A stretch of DNA of 64,000 nucleotides from Rhizobium sp. TH135 (GCF_002855515.1 NZ_PKRP01000001.1:62001-126000), one strand, 5' to 3'. Positions 1 to 9,615 are shown, counted from the stretch's first letter. Notes: a model not told the origin generated them from the letters alone. Program-made: numbers and translations.

Positions 1-753
1 GGCGAGCAGGCCTATAACGACGACAGCGGCAAGACCTATGGGGTGATGATCCTGACCGCCATGGGCATCTCGATGATCGTGCCCGAATTCATCCCGCGCG
101 ACCGCTGGCAGTATTATTCCGTCTTCACGATCGGCGCGATGATTGCGCTCTATGCACTCTTCCTGCGCATGCAGGTGGGCACGCATAGCTATTTCTTCTC
201 CTACAGCTATCCGGGTCGCCAGGCCGGCCGGCCCTGGGATCGGCAGGACGAGACACCGGCGGACAGCGCGCCCCATGCCGTGAAAGACGAGCATGAGGGA
301 TCAACCCTCTGGTCGATCGGCGTCATCCTGTTCGGCGTCGTTCTGATCGGTGTTCTCGCGGAAGTCATGTCGGTCCTCATGGATGCCGGCCTCGAAGGCA
401 CCGGTGCGCCGGTTGCCCTGACCGCTATCCTGGTTGCCGGCATTTCGGCTGCGCCTGAAATCCTAACCGCGCTGCGCGCCGCCTTGCGAAACCGGATGCA
501 GGCGGTCGTCAACATCGCGATGGGCGCATCGCTTTCGACAGTCATTCTGACGGTCCCGGTGATGGAGGCGATTGCCCTCTACACAGGCCAGCCCTTCGTC
601 ATGGCCATGACCCCGGTGCAGACCACCATGGTTGCGATAACCCTGGTCGCAGCAGCTATCAATCTCAACGACGGCGAGACCAATGCGATTGAGGGCATGA
701 CCCATTTCGTCCTCTTCGCCACCTTCATCATGCTCGCCTTTCTCGGCCTCTGA
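1..753 (+). CDS. Calcium/proton (cation) antiporter, C-terminal part
   Basis: The reading frame is open from the first base, so the gene is cut by the window edge; about 250 residues remain of a family usually near 360. The visible part has hydrophobic segments, a hydrophilic loop rich in Asp and Glu at about residues 75-105, then a long segment containing APEILTALRAALRNRMQAV followed by NIAMGASLSTVILTVPV. That segment matches the second alpha-repeat of ChaA/CaCA-type cation:proton antiporters, where the buried acidic residue takes part in Ca2+ (or Na+) exchange across the inner membrane. An internal ATG at 43 is not the true start because the frame continues upstream. No distinct terminator was seen before the next gene. 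The ChaA-like assignment rests on the repeat; the substrate is inferred. Confidence 0.8.
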   Translation, partial: GEQAYNDDSGKTYGVMILTAMGISMIVPEFIPRDRWQYYSVFTIGAMIALYALFLRMQVGTHSYFFSYSYPGRQAGRPWDRQDETPADSAPHAVKDEHEGSTLWSIGVILFGVVLIGVLAEVMSVLMDAGLEGTGAPVALTAILVAGISAAPEILTALRAALRNRMQAVVNIAMGASLSTVILTVPVMEAIALYTGQPFVMAMTPVQTTMVAITLVAAAINLNDGETNAIEGMTHFVLFATFIMLAFLGL

Positions 754-944
754 ACACCACTGATTCGCTCGCCTCTGCGACATCTGGGCACGGATCCGTG
801 AGTACTTTTGCGCGGAACTTTTGGGGAAAGCTGCCGTTCCCCCCGCACGGATCGGCCCCCATTGGGCCTCCCGCCGCATTCTCAACATGATGCGGATGAT
901 GATCGCCGCCGCGGGTTACCGGGGGGCCAACTCGGGAGTCGAAC

Positions 945-2150
945 GTGAAGAGATTGGACGTGATCGACGGCATGCGGGGTTACTTCCTCGTCTTCATGCT
1001 GATCAACCACCTGGTGTTCACGGGGGGCCTTTGGCTCGTTGAAATCAACCACCGCAACCTTGCCTTCGTCGAAGATGCGCAGGGCTTCGTTTTCCTGTCG
1101 GGCCTGCTGACCGGCATGGTCTACAGCCGCAAGATGATGAAGGATGGCTATACCGTCGGCCGCGACAAGATCTGGTCCCGGGCTCTCGAGCTCTATCGTT
1201 ATGCCATGGCGATCATCCTGATCGTCCTTGCCCTGCAGCTGATCCTGCCGGGCGCGGTGTCCGCCTGGGAAAACTGGCTGGGCGACGCAAGTCTGCTCAA
1301 CCCGAGCTCGCTCGCACCGATCGCGACCTTCCTGGTCCAGCCGACCTTCATGGACATCCTGCCCCAGTACATTGCCTACATGGTCTTCGCGCCGGTCGTG
1401 ATCTGGCTCTGCCTGCGCGGCCATTGGCTTGGCGTCGCCGTCGGCTCCCTGCTCGTCTGGCTCGCTGCCCAGCTGGGCCTGCACCGCATTGTCACCTACC
1501 CTCTCGACACGTGGCTGGCCGGCGCACCGGATGAGGAAGGGTTGCGCGTCTCCTTCAACCTGCTCGGCTGGCAGATCGTCTTCTTCGCGGGCATCATCGC
1601 AGGCACGCTGACCTCGATGAAAAAGATCGAGTGGCAGAAGGTCTTTGATCCCAACCGCACCACGCTCGCCTGGACGGCGCTTGCCATCACCCTCTTCTTC
1701 CTGCCGCTCCGCGTCGCGACCGCCCATGGCTTCATGCCGGGCTTCGTGTTGGAAAAATTCGGCCTCATGGAAGTGCGTGCCGACTTCGGCCCGGTCTATC
1801 TGATCAACTTCGCCGCCGTCGCCTATGGCCTCGCCTGGATCCTTATCGCCGGCCCGCGCCACGAAAGCCCGGTCATCCAGAAGATCGCCTCGGCACTGAC
1901 CAGCCTCTTCACGCTGAACTTCCTTCAGCTGCTGGGTCGCCACTCGCTGCAGATCTATGTCTGGCACGTGCTGATTGTCTATGCGGTCTATTACCTCGAC
2001 GCCCGCACCCCGGAACTGTCGCAGCTGACCAAAACCTTCATCACCATCGCCGCGCTTGGCATTCTTGCGCTTCCGGCCTTGTGGCGAGACCGTGAGAAGA
2101 TCTTCGCAAATGCGCCATACCTTGGCAGCTGGATCAAATCCCCGGCATGA
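945..2150 (+). CDS. OpgC-family membrane acyltransferase-like protein
   Basis: 401 residues, about ten hydrophobic helices, beginning MKRLDVIDGMRGYFLVFMLI, the characteristic start of the OpgC family (PF10129). In other proteobacteria OpgC attaches succinyl groups to osmoregulated periplasmic glucans; related membrane acyltransferases modify other envelope glycans. The start is GTG at 945, chosen because GGGAG lies at 934-938 and the family's conserved N-terminus follows directly. The gene stands alone between the antiporter and a secreted sugar dehydrogenase, and a GC-rich hairpin follows the stop. No glucan synthase gene is nearby, so the substrate cannot be read from context. Confidence 0.8.
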   Translation: MKRLDVIDGMRGYFLVFMLINHLVFTGGLWLVEINHRNLAFVEDAQGFVFLSGLLTGMVYSRKMMKDGYTVGRDKIWSRALELYRYAMAIILIVLALQLILPGAVSAWENWLGDASLLNPSSLAPIATFLVQPTFMDILPQYIAYMVFAPVVIWLCLRGHWLGVAVGSLLVWLAAQLGLHRIVTYPLDTWLAGAPDEEGLRVSFNLLGWQIVFFAGIIAGTLTSMKKIEWQKVFDPNRTTLAWTALAITLFFLPLRVATAHGFMPGFVLEKFGLMEVRADFGPVYLINFAAVAYGLAWILIAGPRHESPVIQKIASALTSLFTLNFLQLLGRHSLQIYVWHVLIVYAVYYLDARTPELSQLTKTFITIAALGILALPALWRDREKIFANAPYLGSWIKSPA

Positions 2151-2166
2151 CGAGAAACCATCAAAA

Positions 2167-2190
2167 CGGGCCGTCGGGGCCCGCTCTTTC
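2167..2190 (+). terminator. Terminator-like hairpin after the OpgC-family gene
   Basis: CGGGCC (2167-2172) pairs with GGCCCG (2178-2183) across a five-base loop and is followed by CTCTTTCG, a weak T-rich tract. It starts 16 bases after the stop codon. Confidence 0.5.
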
Positions 2191-2315
2191 GTTTGAGACC
2201 ACGCCTCTCCTCACCAACAGATAAAGCGAACTTGATCTCACCTGCCCTACCGGTCGGGAGCTTTGTGACCACTTGAGGCGTTGAACGGGTCCAATCATTC
2301 GACCAGGAGGAACTG

Positions 2316-3542
2316 ATGAAACGACTGCCGCACATTTTCGCCGGAACCATGCTGAGCCTTGGTGTCGCGACAATCCCCGCTATCGCCCAGCAGGCCGGCA
2401 CTCCGGCGGAGACACAGGCACCCAACGCGCCGGACCAGCAGCCGGCTTTCACCGGCCAGACCCGCGCGCCCCAACCCGCTCAGGCGGTCGAGATCAAGCA
2501 GGAAGTCGTAGCCGAAGGACTGCCGCATCTGTGGGCAATGGAGTTCCTGCCCGATGGCCGGATGCTGGTGACCGCCAAGCAGGGCGCAATGCACATAATC
2601 GGTGAAGACGGCAAACCCGGCCCCGAGATCGCAAACGTGCCAGAAGTCCTGGCTGACGGTCAGGGCGGCCTGCTCGATGTCGCGCTTGCACCCGACCACG
2701 AAACCTCAGGCAAGATTTTCTTCTCGTTTGCCGAACCGCGCGATGACGGCAACGGCACCTCGGTCGCCTCCGCCCGCCTCGTCCCCGATGATCAGGGCGG
2801 CGGTTCGCTGGAAGACGTGAGCGTCATCTTCCGCCAGACACCGGGCTATGACGGCAACAAGCATTTCGGCTCGCGCCTGGCATTTGGCCCTGAAGGCCAA
2901 CTCTACGTGACCGTCGGCGAGCGTTCCGACGCCGAACCGCGTGTCCAAGCGCAGGATCTGCAGAGTGGACTGGGCAAGATCTTCCGCATCAGTCAGACCG
3001 GTGAAGCCCTGCCCGACAACCCCTTTGTCGGCCAGGAAAATGCCCAGCCGGAAATCTGGTCGCTCGGCCACCGCAATCTCCAGTCTGCCACGGTCGACGG
3101 CCAGGGTCGCCTCTGGACCGTCGAGCACGGCCCCAAGGGCGGCGATGAGCTGAACCTGCCTGAACCCGGCAAGAACTATGGCTGGCCGGAAGTCACCTAC
3201 GGCGTCGAATACAGCGGCGCCAAGGTCGGCGACGGCGTCACTCAGATGGCCGACACGGAACAGCCCGTCTACTACTGGGATCCGGTCATCGCGCCCTCGG
3301 GCATGGCCTATTATGACGCCGACGCCATCCCGGAATGGAAAGGCGCCTTCCTGGTCGGCGGCCTCGTCAGCCAGGGCGTCGTCGTCCTGCACATGGAGAA
3401 CGACCGCGTGAAATTCGAGGAGCGCGTCAATCTTGATGCTCGTATCCGCGATGTGAAGGTCGGGCCCGATGGCGCGGTCTACGCCGTCACAGAACAGCGA
3501 GGCGGCGGCAACTCGACCATCGTCAAGCTGACCAAGGGTTAA
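2316..3542 (+). CDS. PQQ-dependent aldose sugar dehydrogenase (YliI/Asd type)
   Basis: 408 residues. A Sec signal peptide (cleavage likely after Ala24, PAIA|QQ) and a Pro/Gln/Ala-rich linker to about residue 60 precede a six-bladed beta-propeller of the glucose/sorbosone dehydrogenase family. Diagnostic stretches are the HLWAMEFLPDGRMLVT blade, GHRNLQS, VEHGPKGGDELN and PGKNYGWPEVTYG. Family members bind PQQ and Ca2+ and oxidise aldoses in the periplasm, passing electrons to the respiratory chain. The ATG at 2316 follows a strong AGGAGG at 2305-2310. No PQQ biosynthesis genes are in the window, so holoenzyme formation cannot be judged. A paralogue lies at 7692-8834. Confidence 0.85.
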   Translation: MKRLPHIFAGTMLSLGVATIPAIAQQAGTPAETQAPNAPDQQPAFTGQTRAPQPAQAVEIKQEVVAEGLPHLWAMEFLPDGRMLVTAKQGAMHIIGEDGKPGPEIANVPEVLADGQGGLLDVALAPDHETSGKIFFSFAEPRDDGNGTSVASARLVPDDQGGGSLEDVSVIFRQTPGYDGNKHFGSRLAFGPEGQLYVTVGERSDAEPRVQAQDLQSGLGKIFRISQTGEALPDNPFVGQENAQPEIWSLGHRNLQSATVDGQGRLWTVEHGPKGGDELNLPEPGKNYGWPEVTYGVEYSGAKVGDGVTQMADTEQPVYYWDPVIAPSGMAYYDADAIPEWKGAFLVGGLVSQGVVVLHMENDRVKFEERVNLDARIRDVKVGPDGAVYAVTEQRGGGNSTIVKLTKG

Positions 3543-3549
3543 GCGAGTT

Positions 3550-3583
3550 TTCCGCCCCTGGTCTGAAACGATCAGGGGCGGAA
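3550..3583. terminator. Hairpin between convergent genes
   Basis: An 11-bp perfect inverted repeat, TTCCGCCCCTG (3550-3560) and CAGGGGCGGAA (3573-3583), with a 12-base loop. It begins eight bases after the dehydrogenase stop and its right arm contains the end of the convergent toxin gene. No T-run follows on either strand, so it may act as a weak bidirectional terminator. Confidence 0.5.
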
Positions 3584-3958
3584 CGCCAAGGGGTGATTGA
3601 CGAGGGCACGATCAACCGTGATCAATTTGCGCCCTTCCACATGACATTGGGCGAGCAACAGCCGGTCGAAGGGATCCCGGGTGGGCGGCTCGGGATCGAG
3701 TGTGTGAAGAACGTGAGGCATAGAAACGGGCAGGATCGTCGCGCCAATTTTCTCAAGTGCTATGGGAATTCTGTCCAGATCCGTTAAGGGGTAAAGCTTG
3801 CCAAGCCTAGACTTGAGAGCAATTTCCCAGACACTCGCCACACTGACAAACCCGAAGAAACCTGGAGCTTGGACTACCCGAGCGGGCCCCGGAAAACGCT
3901 CGATCAGCTCATCCTGCAACATCGAAATTACGATGTGGGTGTCGAGCAGGCAGCGCAT
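3572..3958 (-). CDS. PIN-domain toxin, VapC family
   Basis: 128 residues, the usual size for VapC. The acidic PIN catalytic residues are visible: Asp6 in CLLDTH, Glu45 in SVWEIALKSRLGK, Asp95/Asp98 in RDPFDRLL and Asp116 in ITVDRAL. PIN toxins are Mg2+-dependent ribonucleases that inhibit translation by cleaving tRNA or rRNA. The ATG lies two bases after the stop of the upstream antitoxin gene, consistent with one transcript and coupled translation. The order antitoxin-then-toxin and the Phd-like partner fit a type II module. The RNA target is unknown. Confidence 0.88.
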   Translation of the reverse strand: MRCLLDTHIVISMLQDELIERFPGPARVVQAPGFFGFVSVASVWEIALKSRLGKLYPLTDLDRIPIALEKIGATILPVSMPHVLHTLDPEPPTRDPFDRLLLAQCHVEGRKLITVDRALVNHPLAFRP

Positions 3959-3960
3959 GG

Positions 3961-4242
3961 TTAGGGAAGCGGCCTGAGCAAGAAGTCTTCGGGCAGTGGC
4001 TCGTCAAAATCCTCCGCGATATAATCGAAGGCTTTCGTTACGCCTATTGACCGCAAATACGCCTGCCCAGCTTCAAAATCCAAACCGCCCTTCTTCTCCT
4101 GCGCCGATCCCGCCCCCACATGCGGCACCAGATCCACCACCGGCTTGCCGTCCCGCGTCACAGTCACGACCTCGCCCTGCTCGACCGCACGGGCGAGCGC
4201 ATCCAGATCACGTGTGGCTTCCTGCAGGCTGACCGTCTTCAT
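3961..4242 (-). CDS. Phd/YefM-family antitoxin
   Basis: 93 residues from the ATG at 4242. The frame can be extended 13 codons upstream, but MKTVSLQEATRDLDALARAV is the typical Phd/YefM beginning. The N-terminal half (VVTVTRDGKPVVDLVPH) matches the DNA-binding/dimerisation fold, while the C-terminal half is acidic and expected to wrap the toxin's active site. It should neutralise the downstream PIN toxin and repress its own promoter. The ribosome binding site before 4242 is weak, so the exact start is less certain than the identity. Confidence 0.85.
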   Translation of the reverse strand: MKTVSLQEATRDLDALARAVEQGEVVTVTRDGKPVVDLVPHVGAGSAQEKKGGLDFEAGQAYLRSIGVTKAFDYIAEDFDEPLPEDFLLRPLP

Positions 4243-4294
4243 GCAACCGAGAATACCACAAGCACTCGGCCCCCTCAACAAACCCGGAAAATGC

Positions 4295-4320
4295 GAAAAC
4301 GGCCCGCCGTTCGGCGAGCC
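4295..4320 (-). terminator. Terminator of aatA
   Basis: On the minus strand GGCTCGCC and GGCGGGCC (plus 4301-4308 and 4313-4320) form a stem with one imperfect pair, followed by GTTTT. It lies just beyond the aatA stop. Confidence 0.55.
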
Positions 4321-4347
4321 CTTCCCAAAACCGATAAAGCTCAGTGC

Positions 4348-5598
<1,251 letters not shown>

Positions 5599-5816
5599 TC
5601 AGGTTCAAGCTCTATGGCGAAAGAGCCCCTGGCTTTCAAGCGGAAAGCACCGCGTGCCGAAGAGATTTGCGTCACCATGGCAATGGCGGAATTCGCCACG
5701 ATTTCGCGCCACCGCCGAAATCACAATTCGGCACGGGGACCGCCACATTTCCGTCGCTCTACCGACGCGATCACGCTGTTTCATGCGGTCAACGCAACGA
5801 GACGGAGGTTCTCGCC

Positions 5817-6218
5817 ATGGATTTCGAACTGGAGACATTTCGACGGCCCTCCCGCCGCAGCCGCCCCCTCGCTTGGCTCGCAGCGATCAGCGGCGTTGCT
5901 TTGGTCACTTTGGCGCTCGCCAGCACGCCTGCGACCCTGGCACCCGGTTCTAGGTCTTTCGCCGCGAGCACAGAGATTTCTCACACCCGCCCAGACGCAA
6001 TAACCACCTCGAGCATCGCCGCATCCACCACGCCGCTAAATGTGTCGGCCGCCATGGTTGATCGCAACCACCAGACGCCCCTGCCCCAGAACGAGCGCCA
6101 TTTGCTGATCCTTCTGATCTTCGCCTGCTTCACAGTGATGGCGATCGGTGGTTTTGCCCTGTGGAAGCGTGGCTGGCAGGACCTGGTCCAGCGAGCGCGT
6201 GGGCACCAGAACCTATAA
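5817..6218 (+). CDS. Hypothetical protein with two membrane segments
   Basis: 133 residues, not recognised. The ATG at 5817 is chosen because GGAGG lies at 5804-5808; the frame is open further upstream but that part is low-complexity and overlaps the aatA promoter region. An N-terminal basic stretch (RRPSRRSR) precedes a hydrophobic helix at about 17-37. A Ser/Thr/Ala-rich region follows, then a second helix at about 95-115 (LLILLIFACFTVMAIGGFAL) and a basic tail. Two helices with a flexible loop suggest a small inner-membrane protein. It lies between aatA (divergent) and the flavoprotein gene. Confidence 0.6.
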   Translation: MDFELETFRRPSRRSRPLAWLAAISGVALVTLALASTPATLAPGSRSFAASTEISHTRPDAITTSSIAASTTPLNVSAAMVDRNHQTPLPQNERHLLILLIFACFTVMAIGGFALWKRGWQDLVQRARGHQNL

Positions 6219-6232
6219 AATAGTCTACTTGT

Positions 6233-6254
6233 TATCTATGTAGTTTCGTAGATA
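6233..6254. promoter_or_regulatory. Palindrome upstream of the SQR-like gene
   Basis: Arms TATCTATG (6233-6240) and CGTAGATA (6247-6254) match at 7 of 8 positions around a six-base centre. The site sits 29 bases before the flavoprotein ATG and overlaps its probable promoter. The size and AT-rich arms resemble ArsR-family operators, including those of sulfide-responsive regulators, but no regulator gene adjoins it. Confidence 0.5.
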
Positions 6255-6283
6255 CTTCCTCTTATCAAATGGGAGGAACCGTC

Positions 6284-7570
6284 ATGAAACGCATTGCAGT
6301 CCTGGGTGCCGGTCTCGGCGGCACGATCATGGCCTATGAATTGAGAGATCGCCTCGGCAAAGAGGTCGAGATCCATCTGCTGAGCAAGGGAGCGACCTAT
6401 TCCTTCGTCCCCTCCAACCCTTGGGTCGCGGTCGGCTGGCGAGGACGCGAGGAAATCGAAGTCGACCTCCGCCCCGCCTGTGCCAAACGCAATATCACCC
6501 TGCACAGCCAGGGGGCGACACGCGTCCACCCCGCCGAGAACCGGATCGAAATGCTCGATGGCAGCTCTCTCGACTATGATTATCTGGTGATCGCCACCGG
6601 CCCCGATCTCGCCTTCGACGAGATCGAAGGCTTCGGCCCGCATCAGCACACCCAATCCGTCTGCCACATCGACCACGCACTGGCTGCCAAGCAGGCCTTC
6701 GACAGGCTGGTCGCCAATCCCGGACCGGTGGTGATCGGTGCCGTGCAGGGTGCCTCGTGCTTCGGCCCGGCCTATGAATTCGCCTTCATCCTCGACAAGG
6801 CCCTGCGGGACGCCAAGGTTCGCGACCGTGTGCCGATGACCTTCGTCACCTCGGAGCCCTATATCGGCCATCTCGGCCTCGACGGCGTCGGAGATACCAA
6901 GGGGCTGCTCGAAAGTGCGATGCGCTCCAAGCACATCAAGTGGGTCACCAACGCGCGTGTGAACCGTTTCGAGAGTGACAAGGTCGTTGCCGAGGAGATC
7001 AATGACGACGGCAGCATCAAGGCGACCCACGAGATCCCGTCGCTGTACACGATGATGCTGCCGGCATTCCGTGGCGTCGAGGCCATCAAGGGCATAGAAG
7101 GCCTGACGAACCCGCGCGGCTTCGTGCTGGCCGACAAGCACCAGCAGAACCCGACCTTCAAAAACGTCTTCTCTGTCGGCGTCTGCGTCGCGATCCCGCC
7201 GATGGGCAAAACACCCGTGCCCGTCGGCGTGCCGAAAACCGGCTTCATGATCGAATCCATGGTAACGGCCACAGCCCACAACATCGCCAACTTGATCGCT
7301 GGCGAGGAAGCCAATGCTCAAGGAACCTGGAACGCCGTCTGCCTCGCCGATTTCGGCGATGGGGGTATAGCCTTCGTCGCGCAGCCGCAGCTGCCACCGC
7401 GCAACGTCAACTGGTCGTCCCAGGGCAAATGGGTTCACGCAGCCAAGATCGGCTTCGAGAAATACTTCCTCTACAAGGTGAAGCTCGGAAAGTCGGAGCC
7501 CTTCTACGAGAAGCTGGCGCTTCAGGCGCTTGGCATCGACAAGCTGAAAGCGGTGAGCTTCGACACCTGA
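6284..7570 (+). CDS. FAD-dependent oxidoreductase, sulfide:quinone-oxidoreductase-like
   Basis: 428 residues. The N-terminal GAGLGG (8-13) is an FAD-binding glycine motif, and LVIATGPDL (about 101-109) is the second dinucleotide-fold signature. Cysteines at 127, 159 (in GASCFGPAYEF) and 301 (GVCVAIPP) are spaced much like the redox-active cysteines of sulfide:quinone oxidoreductases, and VPVGVPKTGFMIE is also found in that family. Such enzymes oxidise sulfide at the membrane and reduce ubiquinone. The ATG at 6284 is preferred over an ATG at 6269 because GGGAGGA (6271-6277) falls between them. No persulfide dioxygenase or rhodanese is adjacent, so sulfide as substrate is an inference. Confidence 0.72.
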   Translation: MKRIAVLGAGLGGTIMAYELRDRLGKEVEIHLLSKGATYSFVPSNPWVAVGWRGREEIEVDLRPACAKRNITLHSQGATRVHPAENRIEMLDGSSLDYDYLVIATGPDLAFDEIEGFGPHQHTQSVCHIDHALAAKQAFDRLVANPGPVVIGAVQGASCFGPAYEFAFILDKALRDAKVRDRVPMTFVTSEPYIGHLGLDGVGDTKGLLESAMRSKHIKWVTNARVNRFESDKVVAEEINDDGSIKATHEIPSLYTMMLPAFRGVEAIKGIEGLTNPRGFVLADKHQQNPTFKNVFSVGVCVAIPPMGKTPVPVGVPKTGFMIESMVTATAHNIANLIAGEEANAQGTWNAVCLADFGDGGIAFVAQPQLPPRNVNWSSQGKWVHAAKIGFEKYFLYKVKLGKSEPFYEKLALQALGIDKLKAVSFDT

Positions 7571-7579
7571 CGCCACGTC

Positions 7580-7611
7580 GGCGCCTCTTCACTTTTCGGT
7601 CAGGAGGCGCC
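7580..7611. repeat. Inverted repeat between two genes
   Basis: GGCGCCTC (7580-7587) and GAGGCGCC (7604-7611) form an 8-bp perfect dyad with a 16-base loop, ten bases after the flavoprotein stop. There is no T-run. It could be a weak terminator or an operator for the next gene. Confidence 0.35.
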
Positions 7612-7691
7612 CTCCGTCATCGCGCTGCCTTGTCGCCGGCACCGCTGTTCCCACATTCTGAGCGGGTTAGCCGCCGGACAAGGAGATGACG

Positions 7692-8834
7692 ATGCCAAAC
7701 CGCTTGAACCAGACTGCGTGGATGGTCGCGCCGCTTCTCGCTCTGTCCATGGCTCTACCACTCTCGGCGCAAGAAACCCGCGAGCATGCTGTCGGCACCG
7801 TCAAGATCGAGGTCACCAGCATCGCCGGCGGCCTGGAGCACCCCTGGTCGGTCGAGGTCGTGCCTGATGGTGCCTATATCGTGACCGAGCGCCCCGGCCG
7901 CATCCGCATCATCCGTGACGGCGAGGTCGGCCAGCCCTTGGGCGGCTTGCCGAGGATCGCTGCCGTCGGCCAGGGCGGCCTACTCGACATCGCCCTCGCC
8001 CCCGATTTTGCCGAAACGCGGCGCCTCTTCTTCACCGCAGCCACTCCCGGCCCGGGCGGCCAGGGCACTGGCGTCTTTTCTGCCCGCCTCAGCCAGAATG
8101 AGAGGCGCCTTGAAGACGTGCGCCGTATCTTCCTGATGAACAAGCTGACCCGCGCCGGCCAACATTTCGGCTCACGCATCGCGATCGCTGCAGATGGCAG
8201 CCTGTTCTTCGGCATCGGCGACCGCGGTGAGGAAGATCGCGCGCAGGATCCCGCCGATCACGCCGGCAAGATCATGCGCATCAATGCCGACGGAAGTCCG
8301 TCCGCAGCCAACCCCAAGGGCCAGCCCTTGGCCGAAGTCTGGTCGAGCGGTCATCGCAATCCGCAAGGCCTCACCATCGATCCCGCCGACAACAAGCTCT
8401 ACACCGTCGAGCATGGTGCGCGCGGCGGCGACGAGATCAACGCTCCGGATGCCGGCAACAATTACGGCTGGCCGGTCATCTCCTACGGCAAGCACTATTC
8501 GGGCGCCGAAATCGGTATCGGTCAGTCCGCCGACGGCTACGAACAACCCCTCCACTACTGGGATCCCTCTATTGCTCCGGGGGCGCTTGCCATCTATCGC
8601 GGCGCGATGTTCCCGGAATGGGAGGGTGACTTCCTCGTTGCGGCCCTCAAGTACCAGCTTGTTGCCCGTATCGATCGCAGCGCCGATGGCTCGATTGGCG
8701 CAGAGGAGCGAATGCTGCAGGGCGAGTATGGCCGCATCCGCGACGTCAAGGTCGCCCCTGATGGCTCGATCCTGCTCGTGACCGACGACGAAGATGGTCA
8801 GCTCCTGCGGATTACCCGCAGCGGCGAGAGCTGA
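7692..8834 (+). CDS. PQQ-dependent aldose sugar dehydrogenase, second copy
   Basis: 380 residues from the ATG at 7692; an ATG at 7686 directly abuts AGGAG (7681-7685) and is too close. A signal peptide (LLALSMALPLSAQ) leads into the same beta-propeller as the gene at 2316: HPWSVEVVPDGAYIVTERPG, FGSRIAIAADGSLFF, GHRNPQGLTID, VEHGARGGDEIN and NNYGWPVISYG. Expected role: periplasmic PQQ/Ca2+-dependent oxidation of aldoses. Unlike the first copy it lacks a Pro-rich linker and is closer to the canonical YliI length. A small secreted paralogue pair within 5 kb suggests old duplication or different substrates. Confidence 0.85.
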   Translation: MPNRLNQTAWMVAPLLALSMALPLSAQETREHAVGTVKIEVTSIAGGLEHPWSVEVVPDGAYIVTERPGRIRIIRDGEVGQPLGGLPRIAAVGQGGLLDIALAPDFAETRRLFFTAATPGPGGQGTGVFSARLSQNERRLEDVRRIFLMNKLTRAGQHFGSRIAIAADGSLFFGIGDRGEEDRAQDPADHAGKIMRINADGSPSAANPKGQPLAEVWSSGHRNPQGLTIDPADNKLYTVEHGARGGDEINAPDAGNNYGWPVISYGKHYSGAEIGIGQSADGYEQPLHYWDPSIAPGALAIYRGAMFPEWEGDFLVAALKYQLVARIDRSADGSIGAEERMLQGEYGRIRDVKVAPDGSILLVTDDEDGQLLRITRSGES

Positions 8835-9372
8835 GTACCGGCTCAGCGCCCTCTCAAAGCCGTCAATCGTCCCTTTTAGGGGCTAATTTGCGGCTCTAGC
8901 GCCGCTCGTTTCCACGCTGCGCAGAAGCGAACACGGAAAATTTTCATCCGCAATTTTCCGTGTTTGCGCAGGCTTTTCCCGCGATCTCCATCGCAAGCGA
9001 TGCAAATTTTCGCCAAAACGACGCAAAGCGGGCTTGCCGCCAATTCGAATCACCCTGTTCGCACTGAAAACAAAGGACTCTCCCCTTCGGAAGGGTTAAA
9101 ACTTTCACTTGCCAATTTCCGCCAAACCAAGCACTCTTCGTGAGTTCGGGCAATTTTGCGAGCATGGGAAGACCTATAAAGTAATGCGCGCCGGGGACGC
9201 TATAACAACCCCGGGCAGTCGAACTTGAGAAGATGGAAACATTGACTGGAGTTAGTCTGCGGTAACAGGGCCCCTTTCCTCCAATATCGACAAATGCCTG
9301 TCGCTCACCCGCTTGCGGGTACATTGCAATGCTGCCCCGCCGAATACGGGCAGAGAGAAAAGGACCTGACGC
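8835..9372. other. 538-base non-coding region upstream of cspA
   Basis: No convincing gene is present. It holds a long hairpin (8927-8967), a short CCCTTC/GAAGGG hairpin near 9083-9096, and a recurring motif AATTTTCGCCAAA (near 9004) and AATTTCCGCCAAA (near 9115). Cold shock genes often have long structured leaders, so part of this may be cspA leader RNA. Confidence 0.45.
8927..8967. repeat. 16-bp hairpin upstream of cspA
   Basis: GCGAACACGGAAAATT (8927-8942) and AATTTTCCGTGTTTGC (8952-8967) pair at 15 of 16 positions around the nine-base loop TTCATCCGC. It is about 90 bases beyond the dehydrogenase stop and 400 bases before cspA. No T-run follows, so a classical terminator is doubtful. Confidence 0.6.
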
Positions 9373-9588
9373 ATGGCCGAGACTGGCACTGTAAAATTCT
9401 TCAATACCGACAAGGGCTTTGGCTTCATCAAGCCCGACAATGGCGGCGCGGACATCTTCGTCCACATCTCCGCTGTTCAGGCATCGGGCCTGTCGGGTCT
9501 GACCGAAAACCAGAAGGTCAGCTTCGACACCGAACCCGATCGCCGTGGCAAGGGCCCTAAGGCCGTAAACCTGCAGATCTCCGGCTGA
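9373..9588 (+). CDS. cspA: Cold shock protein (CspA family)
   Basis: 71 residues, a single cold-shock (OB-fold) domain. RNP1 is KGFGFIKP and RNP2 is DIFVHISAV, the two motifs that bind single-stranded RNA or DNA. It begins MAETGTVKFFNTDKGFGFI, typical of alphaproteobacterial Csp proteins, with AAAAGGA at 9358-9364 as ribosome binding site. Likely role: RNA chaperone that melts secondary structure at low temperature or in stationary phase. It is monocistronic, with a long non-coding leader region upstream and a strong terminator downstream. Which of the several rhizobial paralogues it is cannot be told from this window. Confidence 0.93.
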   Translation: MAETGTVKFFNTDKGFGFIKPDNGGADIFVHISAVQASGLSGLTENQKVSFDTEPDRRGKGPKAVNLQISG

Positions 9589-9615
9589 TATCATCCGGTT
9601 TTCGACGAATTGCGG

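Noticed and set aside
882-1967. A 361-codon open frame antisense to the OpgC-family gene
   Set aside because: The plus-strand gene has a conserved start and multiple membrane helices; the antisense product is strongly charged and featureless.
8944-9594. A 216-codon frame on the minus strand across the cspA region
   Set aside because: It is antisense to cspA and passes through a large hairpin; no ribosome binding site or family similarity was found.
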